Below the pieces are notes generated by a model that was not told the origin of the DNA, searched no databases, and saw only the letters and a list, made by a program, of their open reading frames with translations. Positions 8,119 through 16,421 of a stretch of DNA of 64,000 nucleotides are shown piece after piece. How positions within the stretch are numbered: position 1 is the first letter of the stretch; every line of letters starts with the position of its first letter. Source of the DNA: CATOSD01 sp034422735 (GTDB taxonomy: Bacteria > Chloroflexota > Dehalococcoidia > Lucifugimonadales > CATOSD01); NCBI GenBank assembly GCA_034422735.1, contig DAOUJL010000072.1:1-64000 (forward strand). Direction: 5' to 3'. The position numbers and the translations under genes are program-made.

Positions 8119-9759
8119 CTAATCGAACCGCGACCGCCGCGCCTCCATGCCGCTGCGGATGTCCAGCAGTACCGTCCGCCCCTCGGCATTCAGCCGCTTG
8201 GCCTCCTCCAGCGCGCTGGCGACCTCGCCCGGCTCCGAGACGACGATGCCCACGGCGCCCATGCCCTCGGCTATCTTGGCGTAGTCGCCGCCCATGTGCG
8301 TGACGCCGAACAGCTCCCGAGCGGTCGGGTAGCCGCCCGGATAGGTCGCCATTCCGCCGTTGTTCAGCACGATGGTCGTGATGGGCGCGCCCGCCCGCAC
8401 CGACGACTCCACGTCCAGGCCGGACATGCCGAACGCGCCGTCGCCCATGAAGTTGAGGCAGAACTTGTCGGGCTTTGCCAGCTTGGCCCCGATCATCAGC
8501 GGTATGCCGTAGCCCAGGTGGGTGGTCTTGCCCCAGCCGATGTAGCTGTTCGGCGTGGTCGCCGTGTAGAAGGGCATGATCGTGTCGCGGGGAGCGCCCG
8601 CGTCGTGGGTCACGATGCTGTTGTCGTGGTCCAGCACGCGCTCCAGCTCGCCGATCACGCGGTACGTGTTGATGGGCGTCTCGTCGGAGTCCAGCAGGTC
8701 CTTCCACTCGGACAGCCACTTCCCCTTGACCTCGGCTATCTCGTCCGCCACGCCGGTCTGGCCGCGGCGCCCGTTCTCGCCCGCCTGCGCCTTCACCTCT
8801 GCTATCAGCATCTGGATGGTCAGCTTGGCGTCGCCCGGCAGCCCCACGTCCACCGTGAAGTCCTTGTTGATGTCCTCGATGCTCTCGGTGTTGTGGATGA
8901 TCACCTTGCCGTCCGGAATCGGCTGGCCGTAGCTGGTGCGAGTCATGCTGGAGCCGAGCGCCATCAGCACGTCCGACTCCTGCAGCCACGTCCGCGCGTG
9001 CAGACCGGTCGCGCCGCTGCCCGAGCCGAGCGACAGCGGGTGCCGCTCGTCGAACCCGGACTTGCCGGGCATCGTGCAGTAGACCGGCACCTCGGCCAGT
9101 TCCGCAAGCTCCCGCAGCTCCTCGGTGGCGTCGGAGAACAGCACGCCCATGCCGGACCAGATGACCGGCTTCTTGGCGCCCAGCAGCAGCTTCACCGCGT
9201 CCCGCACGTCCTCGCAGGAAGGCGCCTGCGGGCTGCGCTTGGGCGGCTGGTACGCCATCGCGCTGTCGGGCACCTCCTGCGGGCCGATGTCGGCGGGTAT
9301 CTCCACGATCACCGGACCCGGCCGGCCGTTGCGCAGCGCGTGAAAAGCGCGACGCATCACGTTCGCCACCTGGTCGGCCTTCAGCAGCACCTCGCTGTGC
9401 GTGGACACGCTCTCGTAGGTGCGCGCGGGCGAGAAGTTGGGCTGCACCGCGTACTGCGCCACCGACGGCCCGCCGGGCAGGTACAGCACCGGCACGTTGT
9501 CCGCGTAGGCCTGCGCCAGGCCGCCCATCGAGTTCTCCGAGCCCGGCCCGCCCTGCGTGATGATCACGCCGAAGCGTTCGCGGTTGCTCATCCGGCTGTA
9601 GCCGTCCGCCGCCATCACCGCGCCGCGCTCCTGCCGGAACATGATGGGACGTATCCCTTCCCGCGCCACGACTTCTATCAGCTCATTGGACGGGAAGCAC
9701 GAAATCCACTCCACGCCCTCCATCTTCAAGATGCGCGCGACCGCCTCAAGAACGTTCAT
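8119..9759 (-). CDS. ThDP-dependent decarboxylase/acetolactate synthase-like enzyme
   Basis: A 546-aa thiamine diphosphate enzyme. The conserved pyrimidine-domain glutamate is E44 in FRQERGAVMAADGYSR, and the pyrophosphate-domain motif is GDGAFGMSGLDVESSVR followed by LNNGG. An open frame continues upstream to 10011, but the translated extension is low-complexity Arg-rich sequence. The ATG at 9759 has AGGAT at the right distance and matches where the family begins. A good promoter lies about 45 bases further upstream. The gene is followed by a repeat and then the CaiB/BaiF CoA-transferase. That pairing recalls oxalyl-CoA or 2-oxoacid metabolism (oxalyl-CoA decarboxylase with formyl-CoA transferase is the textbook case), but the sequence does not identify the substrate. 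It is a distant paralogue of the ThDP gene at 1.9 kb. Confidence 0.85.
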   Translation of the reverse strand: MNVLEAVARILKMEGVEWISCFPSNELIEVVAREGIRPIMFRQERGAVMAADGYSRMSNRERFGVIITQGGPGSENSMGGLAQAYADNVPVLYLPGGPSVAQYAVQPNFSPARTYESVSTHSEVLLKADQVANVMRRAFHALRNGRPGPVIVEIPADIGPQEVPDSAMAYQPPKRSPQAPSCEDVRDAVKLLLGAKKPVIWSGMGVLFSDATEELRELAELAEVPVYCTMPGKSGFDERHPLSLGSGSGATGLHARTWLQESDVLMALGSSMTRTSYGQPIPDGKVIIHNTESIEDINKDFTVDVGLPGDAKLTIQMLIAEVKAQAGENGRRGQTGVADEIAEVKGKWLSEWKDLLDSDETPINTYRVIGELERVLDHDNSIVTHDAGAPRDTIMPFYTATTPNSYIGWGKTTHLGYGIPLMIGAKLAKPDKFCLNFMGDGAFGMSGLDVESSVRAGAPITTIVLNNGGMATYPGGYPTARELFGVTHMGGDYAKIAEGMGAVGIVVSEPGEVASALEEAKRLNAEGRTVLLDIRSGMEARRSRFD

Positions 9760-9804
9760 CTGGGTATCCTCCACAGCTTTCTGCCGATTGAAAATGCGTA
9801 AAGT

Positions 9805-9833
9805 AGCATACGCCCAAACGCAAGCGCGGGCAA
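9805..9833 (-). promoter_or_regulatory. Sigma-70-type promoter of the ThDP/CoA-transferase unit
   Basis: On the minus strand, TTGCCC (9833-9828), a 17-base spacer and TATGCT (9810-9805). The start codon at 9759 lies about 45 bases downstream. Confidence 0.5.
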
Positions 9834-10545
9834 GCGCGCCGTCGCGCGTAGGCTCAGGCCTCTTCGTTCTCCGCTCTCCGGCCGGGAGCGCGGGCCAGGA
9901 CGGGAGATTTCGAGCGGCGATTGGGCCTCTTGTGCGGGCTTCACGAAAAATCTGCACTATTCTGCTACATGCTGCCCAATCCGTAGCTGGGCGGCCCGGT
10001 GTTTTTGTCACTTTCTGTGAGCCAGGTTGTTAAGGATCGTCACGCGCATTGCGCGGAATGTGGCAGAACGGGACCCGTTCGGCAAGCTCAGGGTAGGCTC
10101 CTCTCCCATCTCAGAGGGCGGGCGGGTTTGAAACCCGCCCCTACTCCAAAGCCGGCGGCCGCAGCGCCTGCCAGGTAGAAAATAGCACGCGCGTGCTATA
10201 GAATCAAGAGGGCTGGCGAATCTGCGGGATAGGGGCGAATTCGTGGGGAGAAATGGCGCACGAACGGGAACTGGTGGGGCATGGGTGAGAATGGGTAAGA
10301 CACGATTGGGAACAGGCGGCGCGGGAGAGTGACGCTTTTTTCGGGGTGCGGGGGCGCGAATGGGTTGGAGTTGGGGGAGAGGGGACAAGCGGAAGGGGCG
10401 CCGTCGCGGCAACCTATACCGGCAGGTTGCCACGACGGAGAATGAAAAGGCCGTGGGGCGTGGGAGCCTGTGTCAGATTGCTAGGCAGCTTTGCGGCGGA
10501 TACCCAGCCTCCTTCCAAGAGGCCGGGGACGGCAGAGCAAATCTC
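9834..10545. other. Intergenic region of about 700 bp without a convincing gene
   Basis: Open frames here are Arg/Pro-rich, lack ribosome-binding sites and run through an inverted repeat, so I do not call them genes. The region holds a perfect hairpin at 10120-10140 and, just before it, CCGTTCGGCAAGCTCAGGG (about 10076-10093), which resembles another repeat common in bacterial genomes. Confidence 0.6.
10120..10140. repeat. Perfect hairpin with 10-bp arms
   Basis: GGGCGGGTTT, a single G, then AAACCCGCCC. The arms are perfectly complementary with a one-base centre and are followed by CTAC. There is no T-run on either strand, so it is more likely a dispersed palindromic repeat than an intrinsic terminator. 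Confidence 0.75.
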
Positions 10546-11361
10546 TTAGTGGCATGGCGAAAAGTTCTGCGTAGCGTACAGTTCGCCTGACTCTTTGACC
10601 ACGCCGACACCGATTCGTCGCGAGTCGCGATCCAAAATGTTCTCCCTGTGACCGGGACTGTCCATCCAGCCCTGCACTATCTCACGGGCGATCTGCTCGG
10701 CGCTCCCAGTTGGCCGTTCAATGTAGAAGATGTTCTCGCTGAGGCCGTAAGAGTAGCGTCCGCCGCCCATGTGTGCCTCGCAGTCATAGCCTGCAGCCAG
10801 CGCTCTGTCGGTCGGGTCTTTTCCGTAGAGGTCATGCTCGAACACGCCCTCGCGCATCATGTCCTCGCTGTGTCCTCGAGCTATGCGAGAGATCTCGGCA
10901 TCGTGCTTCAGTTGCCTTAGCGAGAACCGGCCCCTTTCTTCGTTTGTAAGAGCTATCACACCCTGCTCGAGAGTGGCGATGAATCGCTGGTCGTCCTCCT
11001 GGGACTTTTCTGCCCGTTCAGTCTGCCACTCCTCAAATTGCACGCGGCGCTTTGAAATCTCGCTTTCGATAGGCGACCGAATGCTCGAGTCTACTGTGGC
11101 CTTGAGATCCCAAAGCGGACCCTCGCCGTAGGTGTCGGCGGGCCACCACACGAAGAGAGCGAAGAGAACAAGCAGGACTGCCACCCAGGTGAGGGGCCTG
11201 TTGCGGGAACGGCGCCTCAACCGCCTCCGACGACGGTTGCGCATTGGGCGAGGTGGACGGGGTTCCGGGTCGGTGAACGAGGATTCGAACCTGGCGTTGG
11301 TGCAGCCTACGCAGGTGCAGTATGCGGGATGATTGGAATACCAAGAGGAGCGTGGCGGCAT
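10546..11361 (-). CDS. Membrane-anchored CAP/SCP-domain protein (YkwD-like)
   Basis: A 271-aa protein. An unusual N-terminus with a CxxC segment (YCTCVGCTNARF) and an Arg-rich stretch precedes one membrane helix (LTWVAVLLVLFALFVWW, about 57-73). The C-terminal half is an extracytoplasmic CAP domain with the family landmarks in order: LTNEERGRFSLRQL, ARGHSEDM, FEHDL, a SENIF segment, WMDSPGHRENIL and YATQNFS. These supply the two His and Glu residues of the CAP cavity. Bacterial CAP proteins are secreted or cell-surface proteins of poorly known function, some linked to envelope stress or sporulation. The start at 11361 is the first ATG; the ATG before the Arg-rich segment (MRNRRRRR) is an alternative that would drop the CxxC piece. 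Confidence 0.82.
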   Translation of the reverse strand: MPPRSSWYSNHPAYCTCVGCTNARFESSFTDPEPRPPRPMRNRRRRRLRRRSRNRPLTWVAVLLVLFALFVWWPADTYGEGPLWDLKATVDSSIRSPIESEISKRRVQFEEWQTERAEKSQEDDQRFIATLEQGVIALTNEERGRFSLRQLKHDAEISRIARGHSEDMMREGVFEHDLYGKDPTDRALAAGYDCEAHMGGGRYSYGLSENIFYIERPTGSAEQIAREIVQGWMDSPGHRENILDRDSRRIGVGVVKESGELYATQNFSPCH

Positions 11362-11675
11362 TGGTCCTTACTTCCTACAGGTCCCCGACAGGAGTACCCG
11401 CACATGGCGCGCCTCAAAGCAGACGGCGGGTCGGAATCGGCGCAGTAGAGGTGTTGTACCCTGTAGCGGGCGCTGGCCGAACCGCGTTGCATCATGCCAC
11501 ATTCGATGGCTGCGTTCAACAACCATTTGGCAGGTGGAAGCTGTTTCAGATCACTAGGTGCGGCGGCTTCATGGACCCTCGTGGCGGCTTCGCGTAGAGT
11601 TTCTCTCCCTCTCTCTACCCGAGGTCAAGGTGTAATGGAGTTGCCCCGAATGTCGTCAATCGATGCAAAGAAAAG
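11362..11675. other. Intergenic region, nothing recognised
   Basis: About 310 bases between two minus-strand genes. I see no repeat, RNA gene or convincing small ORF; it presumably carries the promoter of the CAP-domain gene. Confidence 0.5.
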
Positions 11676-14600
11676 CTAGGGGCAGTTAGGCAGACCCAGA
11701 TCGGATAAATCATGGTGCTGTGCGCTTTGCAGCCCCTCAGGTATGCATCCAGCGAACTGGTTACCGGCGAGGTACAGTGCAACTAGGTCGCTCAGGTTGC
11801 CCAACTCTCGGGGTATCTCCCCGCTCAGTCGGTTGTTGCGAAGGTTCAGCGATGTTAGGTTACTCAGGTTGCCCAACTCTCGGGGTATCTCTTCGCTCAA
11901 TTGGTTGTTGTGGAAGGACAGCGATGCTAGGTTGCTCAGGTTGCCCAACTCCGGCGGTATCTCCCCACTCAATTGGTTGTTGTAGAGGGAAAGCGATGCT
12001 AGATCGCTCAGGTTGCCCAACTGCGGCGGTATCTCCCCGTTCAATCGGTTGCCGTCGAGTTCCAATGTTGTCAGGTTATTCAGGTTGCCCAACTCCGGTG
12101 GTATCTCCCCACTCAACTGGTTGTTGCGGAGAGACAACCCTATCAGGTCACTCAGGTTGCCCAACTCCGGTGGTATCTCTCCACTCAACTGGTTATAGGA
12201 GAGGTCCAACCATGTCAGGTTGCTTAGGTTGCGCAACTCCGGCAGTATCTCCCCGGTCAATTGGTTTTGCCTGAGGTCCAATCCTGCCAGGTTGCTCAGG
12301 TTGCCCAACTCTGGCGGTATCTCCCCGGCCAACTGGTTATTCTCCATTTCCAATCCTATCAGGTTACTCAGGTTGCCCAACTCCGGCGGTATCTCTCCAC
12401 TCAACTGATTTACCCCGAGGTAAAGCCGTGTCAGGTTGCTCAGGTTGCCCAACTCCGGCGGTATATCTCCACTCAATTGGTTATTGTAGAGTCTCAGCAA
12501 TGTCAGACTGCTCAGGTTGCCCAACTCCGGCGGTACATTCCCACTCAATTGGTTTTGCCTGAGGTCTAGTTCGGTGACGCGGCCATTGACGTCTACGACG
12601 ACACCATGCCACTGACCTAGTGGTGCGTCACTTAACCAGTTGGCGTTGTTGGTCCAATTAGGGCCGCCCGTGGCCTCGTATAACGCGACAAGCGCTGCCC
12701 TGTCCGAAGAGTGTTGCTCAGGTGCAGGCGTCGGCGTATTAGGTACAGGTGCCGGCGTAGGTGCGGGCATCGGCGTATGTGTGATTTCAGTGCAGTACGA
12801 GACCGACACTCTAACTACGGTCTCAAGCCACTCGTGGAGTGTTTTGTCAGGAGGTGTGCAGAGGCCGGTGTCCTGAATCCACAACTCCTGCAATGCTCTC
12901 AGACTTCCCAACTGCGGCGGTATCTCCCCGCTCAACTGGTTACCATTGAGGTATAGCGTTTTCAGGTTTGTTAAGTTGCCCAACTCCGGCGGTATCGTCC
13001 CGGCCAACTGGTTGCCGCCGAGGAGAAGCGATTGCAGGTTGGTCAGGCCGCCCAACTCGGGCGGTATCTCGGCGCTCAACTGGTTACCACCAAGGTACAG
13101 CGTTATCAGGTTTGTCAGGTTGCCCAACTCCGGTGGTATCTCCCCGCTCAATTGATTAACGCTGAACTGCAGCGATGTCAGGTTGCTGAGGTTGCCTAAC
13201 TCCGGCGGTATCTCCCCGCTCAACTGGTTCCGGCTGAGGTTAAGCGATTGCAGGTTGGTCAGGCTGCCCAATTCAGAGGGTATCTCGCCGCTTAACTGAT
13301 TCATGCCGAGGTCAAGCGCCTGCAGGCTGGTCAGGCCACCCAACTCAGGGGGTATCTCGCCGCTTAACTGATTCTGCCATAGATCAAGCGATTGCAGGTT
13401 GGTTAGACTGCCCAAACTCGGGGGTATCTCGCCCTCTAGGCCGTGGCCAGAGAGGTCCAACCCCACCACACGGCCATCGCCATCAGTGGCGACACCGGAC
13501 CAATCACTGATTGGTCTGGCGCTCATCCAGTCTGTTGCTTTGGTCCATCCATCGCCACCCATCGCACGGTAGACATCAACCAGTACGTCTCTGTCTGTTC
13601 CTTCCTGAGCAATGCCTGATCCACAGAAGGGTAGCCGCCCCAGATCGGATTCGGACAACTGCTGTTGCAGATTGCCTGGCACGCATCCGCTAAACTGGTT
13701 TCCCCAGATGTACAACTCCTTCAAACTGGCTAGGCCGCCTAGTTCAGAAGGGAGCTCACCGCTCAGTCGGTTCCGGCTGAGGTTAAGCGATTGCAGGTTC
13801 GTGAGGTTCGCTATCTCCGGTGGAATCTCTCCACTAAGCTGCTGGCCTGAGAGATCGAGCGACGCTACACTCCCATCACGGTATGTGGACACCCCATGCC
13901 ATTCGCCGATAGGCTTGCGAGTTAACCAATTTTCGTCGTTCTGCCAATTCGGGCCGTTTGTGGCGTTGTGTAGGGCTACCAAGGCTTCTGCATCGCTTAC
14001 CTTGCTGGAAGGGCACGTTTGGACGTCATGTATTTCTCTACGCACGAGCGTATCGTGCATTAGATCGGAAATGCAACCATCTAGTTCATAGACAACGTCC
14101 TTACTCCGGCCCTCAATACGCCTCTCTACGTGATGCCGACCGGGCAAGGATAGTTCTTTCAATTTAGTGAGTTTATCTAACTCGGGGGGTATCTCACCAC
14201 TCAGATGATTGCCATCAAGGAGCAGTGCGCTCAGATTAGCGAGGTTGCCTAACTCGGGGGGTATCTCACCCGTCAACTCGTTGCTGTTAAGATCCAGAAC
14301 TTCGAGCTGGCTGAGGTTGCCCAGTTCAGGCGGGATCGCACCGGTCAATGAGTTGCGCCCGAGGTTCAGCGTTCTCAAGTAAGTAAGGTTGCCCAATTCA
14401 GGTGGAAGCCCAGACTTCAACCAGCGGTGACTGAGGTCTAGCCCTATAACACGGCCGTTTGCGCCGACAGTGACACCCTCCCATTCACTGATTGGCCTGA
14501 AGCCCAGCCAGTCTTCACTGCTTGACCAGTATTCCCCACCAGTGGAATTGAAGAGAGCAATCAACGCTTCTTTATCCGTCTCAGGCGATGTGTCCGCAAG

Positions 14601-14804
14601 CGCGCGAACTGACTCGCTCGTAGGTCGGACCTCACCAAAGTCAGACCTTGTCTGAGTTGGTCCCGCTCCAGTCCCGTCGGAGTCAGGCGATGCTATCGGC
14701 GAGTCGGAAGCGCACGCGGTGAGGAGGATCACTAGGATCAAGGATAGCCCGAATATTGGTGCCAAGTATTGCAAACCAGCACTGCCCCTCAAGACTTTGA
14801 GCAT
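11676..14804 (-). CDS. Large leucine-rich-repeat lipoprotein with four LRR modules
   Basis: A 1042-aa predicted lipoprotein. A hydrophobic signal peptide ends in the lipobox LTAC with Cys31, followed by a Ser/Thr/Pro-rich spacer. Four modules follow, starting near residues 76, 269, 401 and 713. Each opens with a cap of the type ALVALYEATGGPNW ... LGQWHGVVVDVNGRVTELDL, then 24-residue repeats NQLSGEIPPELGNLSNLxxL. I count roughly 4, 3, 8 and 11-12 repeats. This is the plant-type LRR architecture, which forms an extended protein-binding solenoid. A Pro/Thr linker (PAPTPAPVPNTPTPAPE) separates modules three and four. AAGGAAC precedes the ATG at 14804. The protein is probably displayed on the cell surface for adhesion or binding; no enzyme domain is visible. 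Base composition is AT-richer than neighbouring genes. Confidence 0.9.
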   Translation of the reverse strand: MLKVLRGSAGLQYLAPIFGLSLILVILLTACASDSPIASPDSDGTGAGPTQTRSDFGEVRPTSESVRALADTSPETDKEALIALFNSTGGEYWSSSEDWLGFRPISEWEGVTVGANGRVIGLDLSHRWLKSGLPPELGNLTYLRTLNLGRNSLTGAIPPELGNLSQLEVLDLNSNELTGEIPPELGNLANLSALLLDGNHLSGEIPPELDKLTKLKELSLPGRHHVERRIEGRSKDVVYELDGCISDLMHDTLVRREIHDVQTCPSSKVSDAEALVALHNATNGPNWQNDENWLTRKPIGEWHGVSTYRDGSVASLDLSGQQLSGEIPPEIANLTNLQSLNLSRNRLSGELPSELGGLASLKELYIWGNQFSGCVPGNLQQQLSESDLGRLPFCGSGIAQEGTDRDVLVDVYRAMGGDGWTKATDWMSARPISDWSGVATDGDGRVVGLDLSGHGLEGEIPPSLGSLTNLQSLDLWQNQLSGEIPPELGGLTSLQALDLGMNQLSGEIPSELGSLTNLQSLNLSRNQLSGEIPPELGNLSNLTSLQFSVNQLSGEIPPELGNLTNLITLYLGGNQLSAEIPPELGGLTNLQSLLLGGNQLAGTIPPELGNLTNLKTLYLNGNQLSGEIPPQLGSLRALQELWIQDTGLCTPPDKTLHEWLETVVRVSVSYCTEITHTPMPAPTPAPVPNTPTPAPEQHSSDRAALVALYEATGGPNWTNNANWLSDAPLGQWHGVVVDVNGRVTELDLRQNQLSGNVPPELGNLSSLTLLRLYNNQLSGDIPPELGNLSNLTRLYLGVNQLSGEIPPELGNLSNLIGLEMENNQLAGEIPPELGNLSNLAGLDLRQNQLTGEILPELRNLSNLTWLDLSYNQLSGEIPPELGNLSDLIGLSLRNNQLSGEIPPELGNLNNLTTLELDGNRLNGEIPPQLGNLSDLASLSLYNNQLSGEIPPELGNLSNLASLSFHNNQLSEEIPRELGNLSNLTSLNLRNNRLSGEIPRELGNLSDLVALYLAGNQFAGCIPEGLQSAQHHDLSDLGLPNCP
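11760..12570 (-). repeat. Tandem 72-bp coding repeats of the LRR gene, C-terminal block
   Basis: About eleven 72-bp units encode the 24-residue LRRs of module four. Segments such as CAGGTTGCCCAACTC and GGTATCTCCCC recur in plus-strand reading at this period with few changes. The high nucleotide identity points to recent unit duplication or gene conversion. A second, more diverged block of the same repeats lies at about 12900-13450. Confidence 0.88.
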
Positions 14805-14877
14805 TAGAGTTCCTTTTCCTAGGCTGCGATACTAATGGGACGGGCCACTCGAATATAACCGGATAGGCTATTTGTAT

Positions 14878-15072
14878 CTAGCGGCGCACTCTCCGGCTCC
14901 GCGATCGTCCCCCGCTCCCGGGTGTGAAATCCCCCTCTATCCAGCGCACAAAGTACTCCGCCAACTCAATGTACATATTCTTCGTGCCATCGGAGAGGTC
15001 TGCCATCTGAACTTCTGCACGATACTGTGCATGCAGTTGCTTTAGTTCCGCCACATTTATCCTGCTCTCCAT
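14878..15072 (-). CDS. Small conserved-looking protein with recombinase core-binding-like helix
   Basis: A 64-aa protein with an excellent ribosome-binding site (AGGAGGG, four bases before the ATG at 15072). The centre, LSDGTKNMYIELAEYFVRW followed by IEGDFTPG, resembles the start of the SAM-like DNA-binding domain of tyrosine recombinases. There is no catalytic domain and the tail is Arg-rich (RSRSRRVRR), so DNA binding is possible. It sits upstream of the LRR lipoprotein on the same strand but 73 bases away. I do not recognise a specific family. It could be a remnant of an integrase N-terminus or an independent small regulator. Confidence 0.5.
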   Translation of the reverse strand: MESRINVAELKQLHAQYRAEVQMADLSDGTKNMYIELAEYFVRWIEGDFTPGSGGRSRSRRVRR

Positions 15073-15414
15073 TGGTCCCTCCTAGGTCTTCCGCCAGCTT
15101 ACACTTCCTACTCGTATCGATGCGAAAATCCAATCTATCGTAACTGGTCAGAGTCGATGATGCGAAGTGAGTCCGTATCGAGCGCGCCTTCGTGCAACTT
15201 TTCGTCGTACTGTCGCGTGTCAATCCGAGCGGAGCCGAAGAATCTGGACATTTCTCAACAAGAACACCCAGACAAATGACAACAACGCAGATGCTAGGTA
15301 CGTGGTCCTAGTCTATCACTCCGATCAAAGGGCAGGGGCCTTGCGGAGCGGCAGCCACCGTTTCACCCCCATCCTAACCTTCCCCCTGCGGGGGGGAAGG
15401 GACTTTCACCCCCC
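15073..15414. other. Intergenic region containing one R1 repeat
   Basis: About 340 bases. An R1 hairpin copy in minus orientation lies at 15363-15402 (minus strand CCCTTCCCCC-CCGCA-GGGGGAAGG). The rest shows no gene I can support; an open frame on the plus strand here is antisense to the hydrolase. Confidence 0.6.
15363..15402 (-). repeat. R1 dispersed hairpin repeat (minus orientation)
   Basis: Same stem, tail TTAGGATGGGGGTGA and orientation logic as the other copies; loop region CCGCA on the minus strand. It lies just downstream of the stop of the alpha/beta hydrolase gene. Confidence 0.88.
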
Positions 15415-16278
15415 CTACGTCCCGAAAAACTCCCGCACTATCCGCACCGTCTCCCCCATGTTCTCGCTGTGCAGACCGTGCCCGGCGCCCGGCACCTCGC
15501 CGAACGTGCCGTTGCCGTTCGGTATCGCCGCCTCCATCTCCCGCGCCTGCGCCGCGTCCAGCACCGTGCTCGACTCGCCGCGCAGCACCAGCGTCTTGCA
15601 CGAAATCTTGCTCACGCAGTCCTTGAGGAACGGCCCCTCCTTCAGCGCCGTCCGACCCATCAGCCACGATATCTCAGGGTCCGTCTTCGAAACCAGGATG
15701 CCGTCCCAGTTGGTCCGGTGCGTGTGCCGGATAGTGTCGTTGATGCGGTCGTCCGACCAGTCGGGGTTCTGCTCCTTGTACCAGGCGTAGGCCATCTCCG
15801 GATTGAAGAAGCCCTTCGGCTTGGGCGCCGCGCTGCCCTGCAACCGACGCGCCGCCGTGTCCCGCCCGCTCGGCGACGGGTCCGGCACCGGGCCGTAGTC
15901 CCCCAGCACCAGGTGGTCCACCAGGTGGCCGTAGTACGCGCCCAGCGGCATGCCGATGCGCGAGCCCTGGGAGTGGCCGTAGTAGTCGAACGGGTACAGC
16001 CCCAGCTTCTGGGCGAACAGCCCCACGTCCGACGCGAACGCCTGCGTCGAGTACCCGCCCCGGCTCCAGTCGCTGTCGCCGCAGCCCCGCGCGTCCAGCG
16101 CGATGACGTGCCACTTGTCGGTCATGTGCGGCGCGAACTCGTCGAACATGTGCGCGTGGCCGCCGATGCCGTGCATCAGAATCAGCGGCTTCTTCGTCAT
16201 ATCGCCGCCCCAGTCCAGGTAATGCAGGTTGAGGCCGTTGACTTCTGCCCACTTGTCTTCCGGATAAACGTCTGCCAT
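15415..16278 (-). CDS. Alpha/beta hydrolase
   Basis: A 287-aa alpha/beta-hydrolase-fold protein. Landmarks are the oxyanion-hole HGIGGH, the nucleophile elbow YYGHSQGSRIG and the late catalytic histidine in GAGHGLHSEN; LVLRGESSTVLD carries the likely acid region. An open frame extends to 16503, but that extension is translated repeat sequence. The ATG at 16278 is preceded by AGGAG and begins a normal family N-terminus. Such proteins cleave esters, epoxides, C-C bonds or haloalkanes; the substrate cannot be told from the sequence. The next upstream gene on this strand is AlkA, with two repeats between. Confidence 0.85.
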   Translation of the reverse strand: MADVYPEDKWAEVNGLNLHYLDWGGDMTKKPLILMHGIGGHAHMFDEFAPHMTDKWHVIALDARGCGDSDWSRGGYSTQAFASDVGLFAQKLGLYPFDYYGHSQGSRIGMPLGAYYGHLVDHLVLGDYGPVPDPSPSGRDTAARRLQGSAAPKPKGFFNPEMAYAWYKEQNPDWSDDRINDTIRHTHRTNWDGILVSKTDPEISWLMGRTALKEGPFLKDCVSKISCKTLVLRGESSTVLDAAQAREMEAAIPNGNGTFGEVPGAGHGLHSENMGETVRIVREFFGT

Positions 16279-16329
16279 GTGCCCTTGCTCCTCTCTGCGA
16301 TGTGCGGCGATTGTAACAGGTTCCGAACT

Positions 16330-16421
16330 GTCCCTTCCCCCTTGACGGGGGAAGGCTAGGATGGGGGTGACACCGATAGTCCCCTCTCCCTTGAGGGAGA
16401 GGGTTAGGGTGAGGGTGAGGA
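16330..16421 (+). repeat. Adjacent R1 and R2 dispersed hairpin repeats
   Basis: An R1 copy (16330-16370) is preceded by TTCCGAACTG, a flank shared with the copies at 19.5 and 20.1 kb. It is followed by an R2 copy (16380-16420): CCCTCTCCC-TTGA-GGGAGAGGG then TTAGGGTGAGGGTGA. The R2 copy overlaps the 3' end of alkA and encodes its last residues. Confidence 0.9.

Noticed and set aside
7813..9801. A 662-codon plus-strand open frame
   Set aside because: Antisense to the CoA-transferase start and the whole ThDP enzyme; the translation begins with Arg/Pro/Ala-rich sequence and reads through an R1 repeat.
9760..10011. An 84-codon N-terminal extension of the ThDP enzyme
   Set aside because: The family start and a ribosome-binding site are at 9759, and a good promoter lies inside the supposed extension.
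10008..10433. A 141-codon minus-strand frame
   Set aside because: Arg/Pro-rich, no ribosome-binding site, and it runs through a perfect palindromic repeat.
11750..13450. Regular direct repeats that could suggest a CRISPR array
   Set aside because: The 72-bp period has no unique spacers, and the repeats encode 24-residue LRRs in one open frame.
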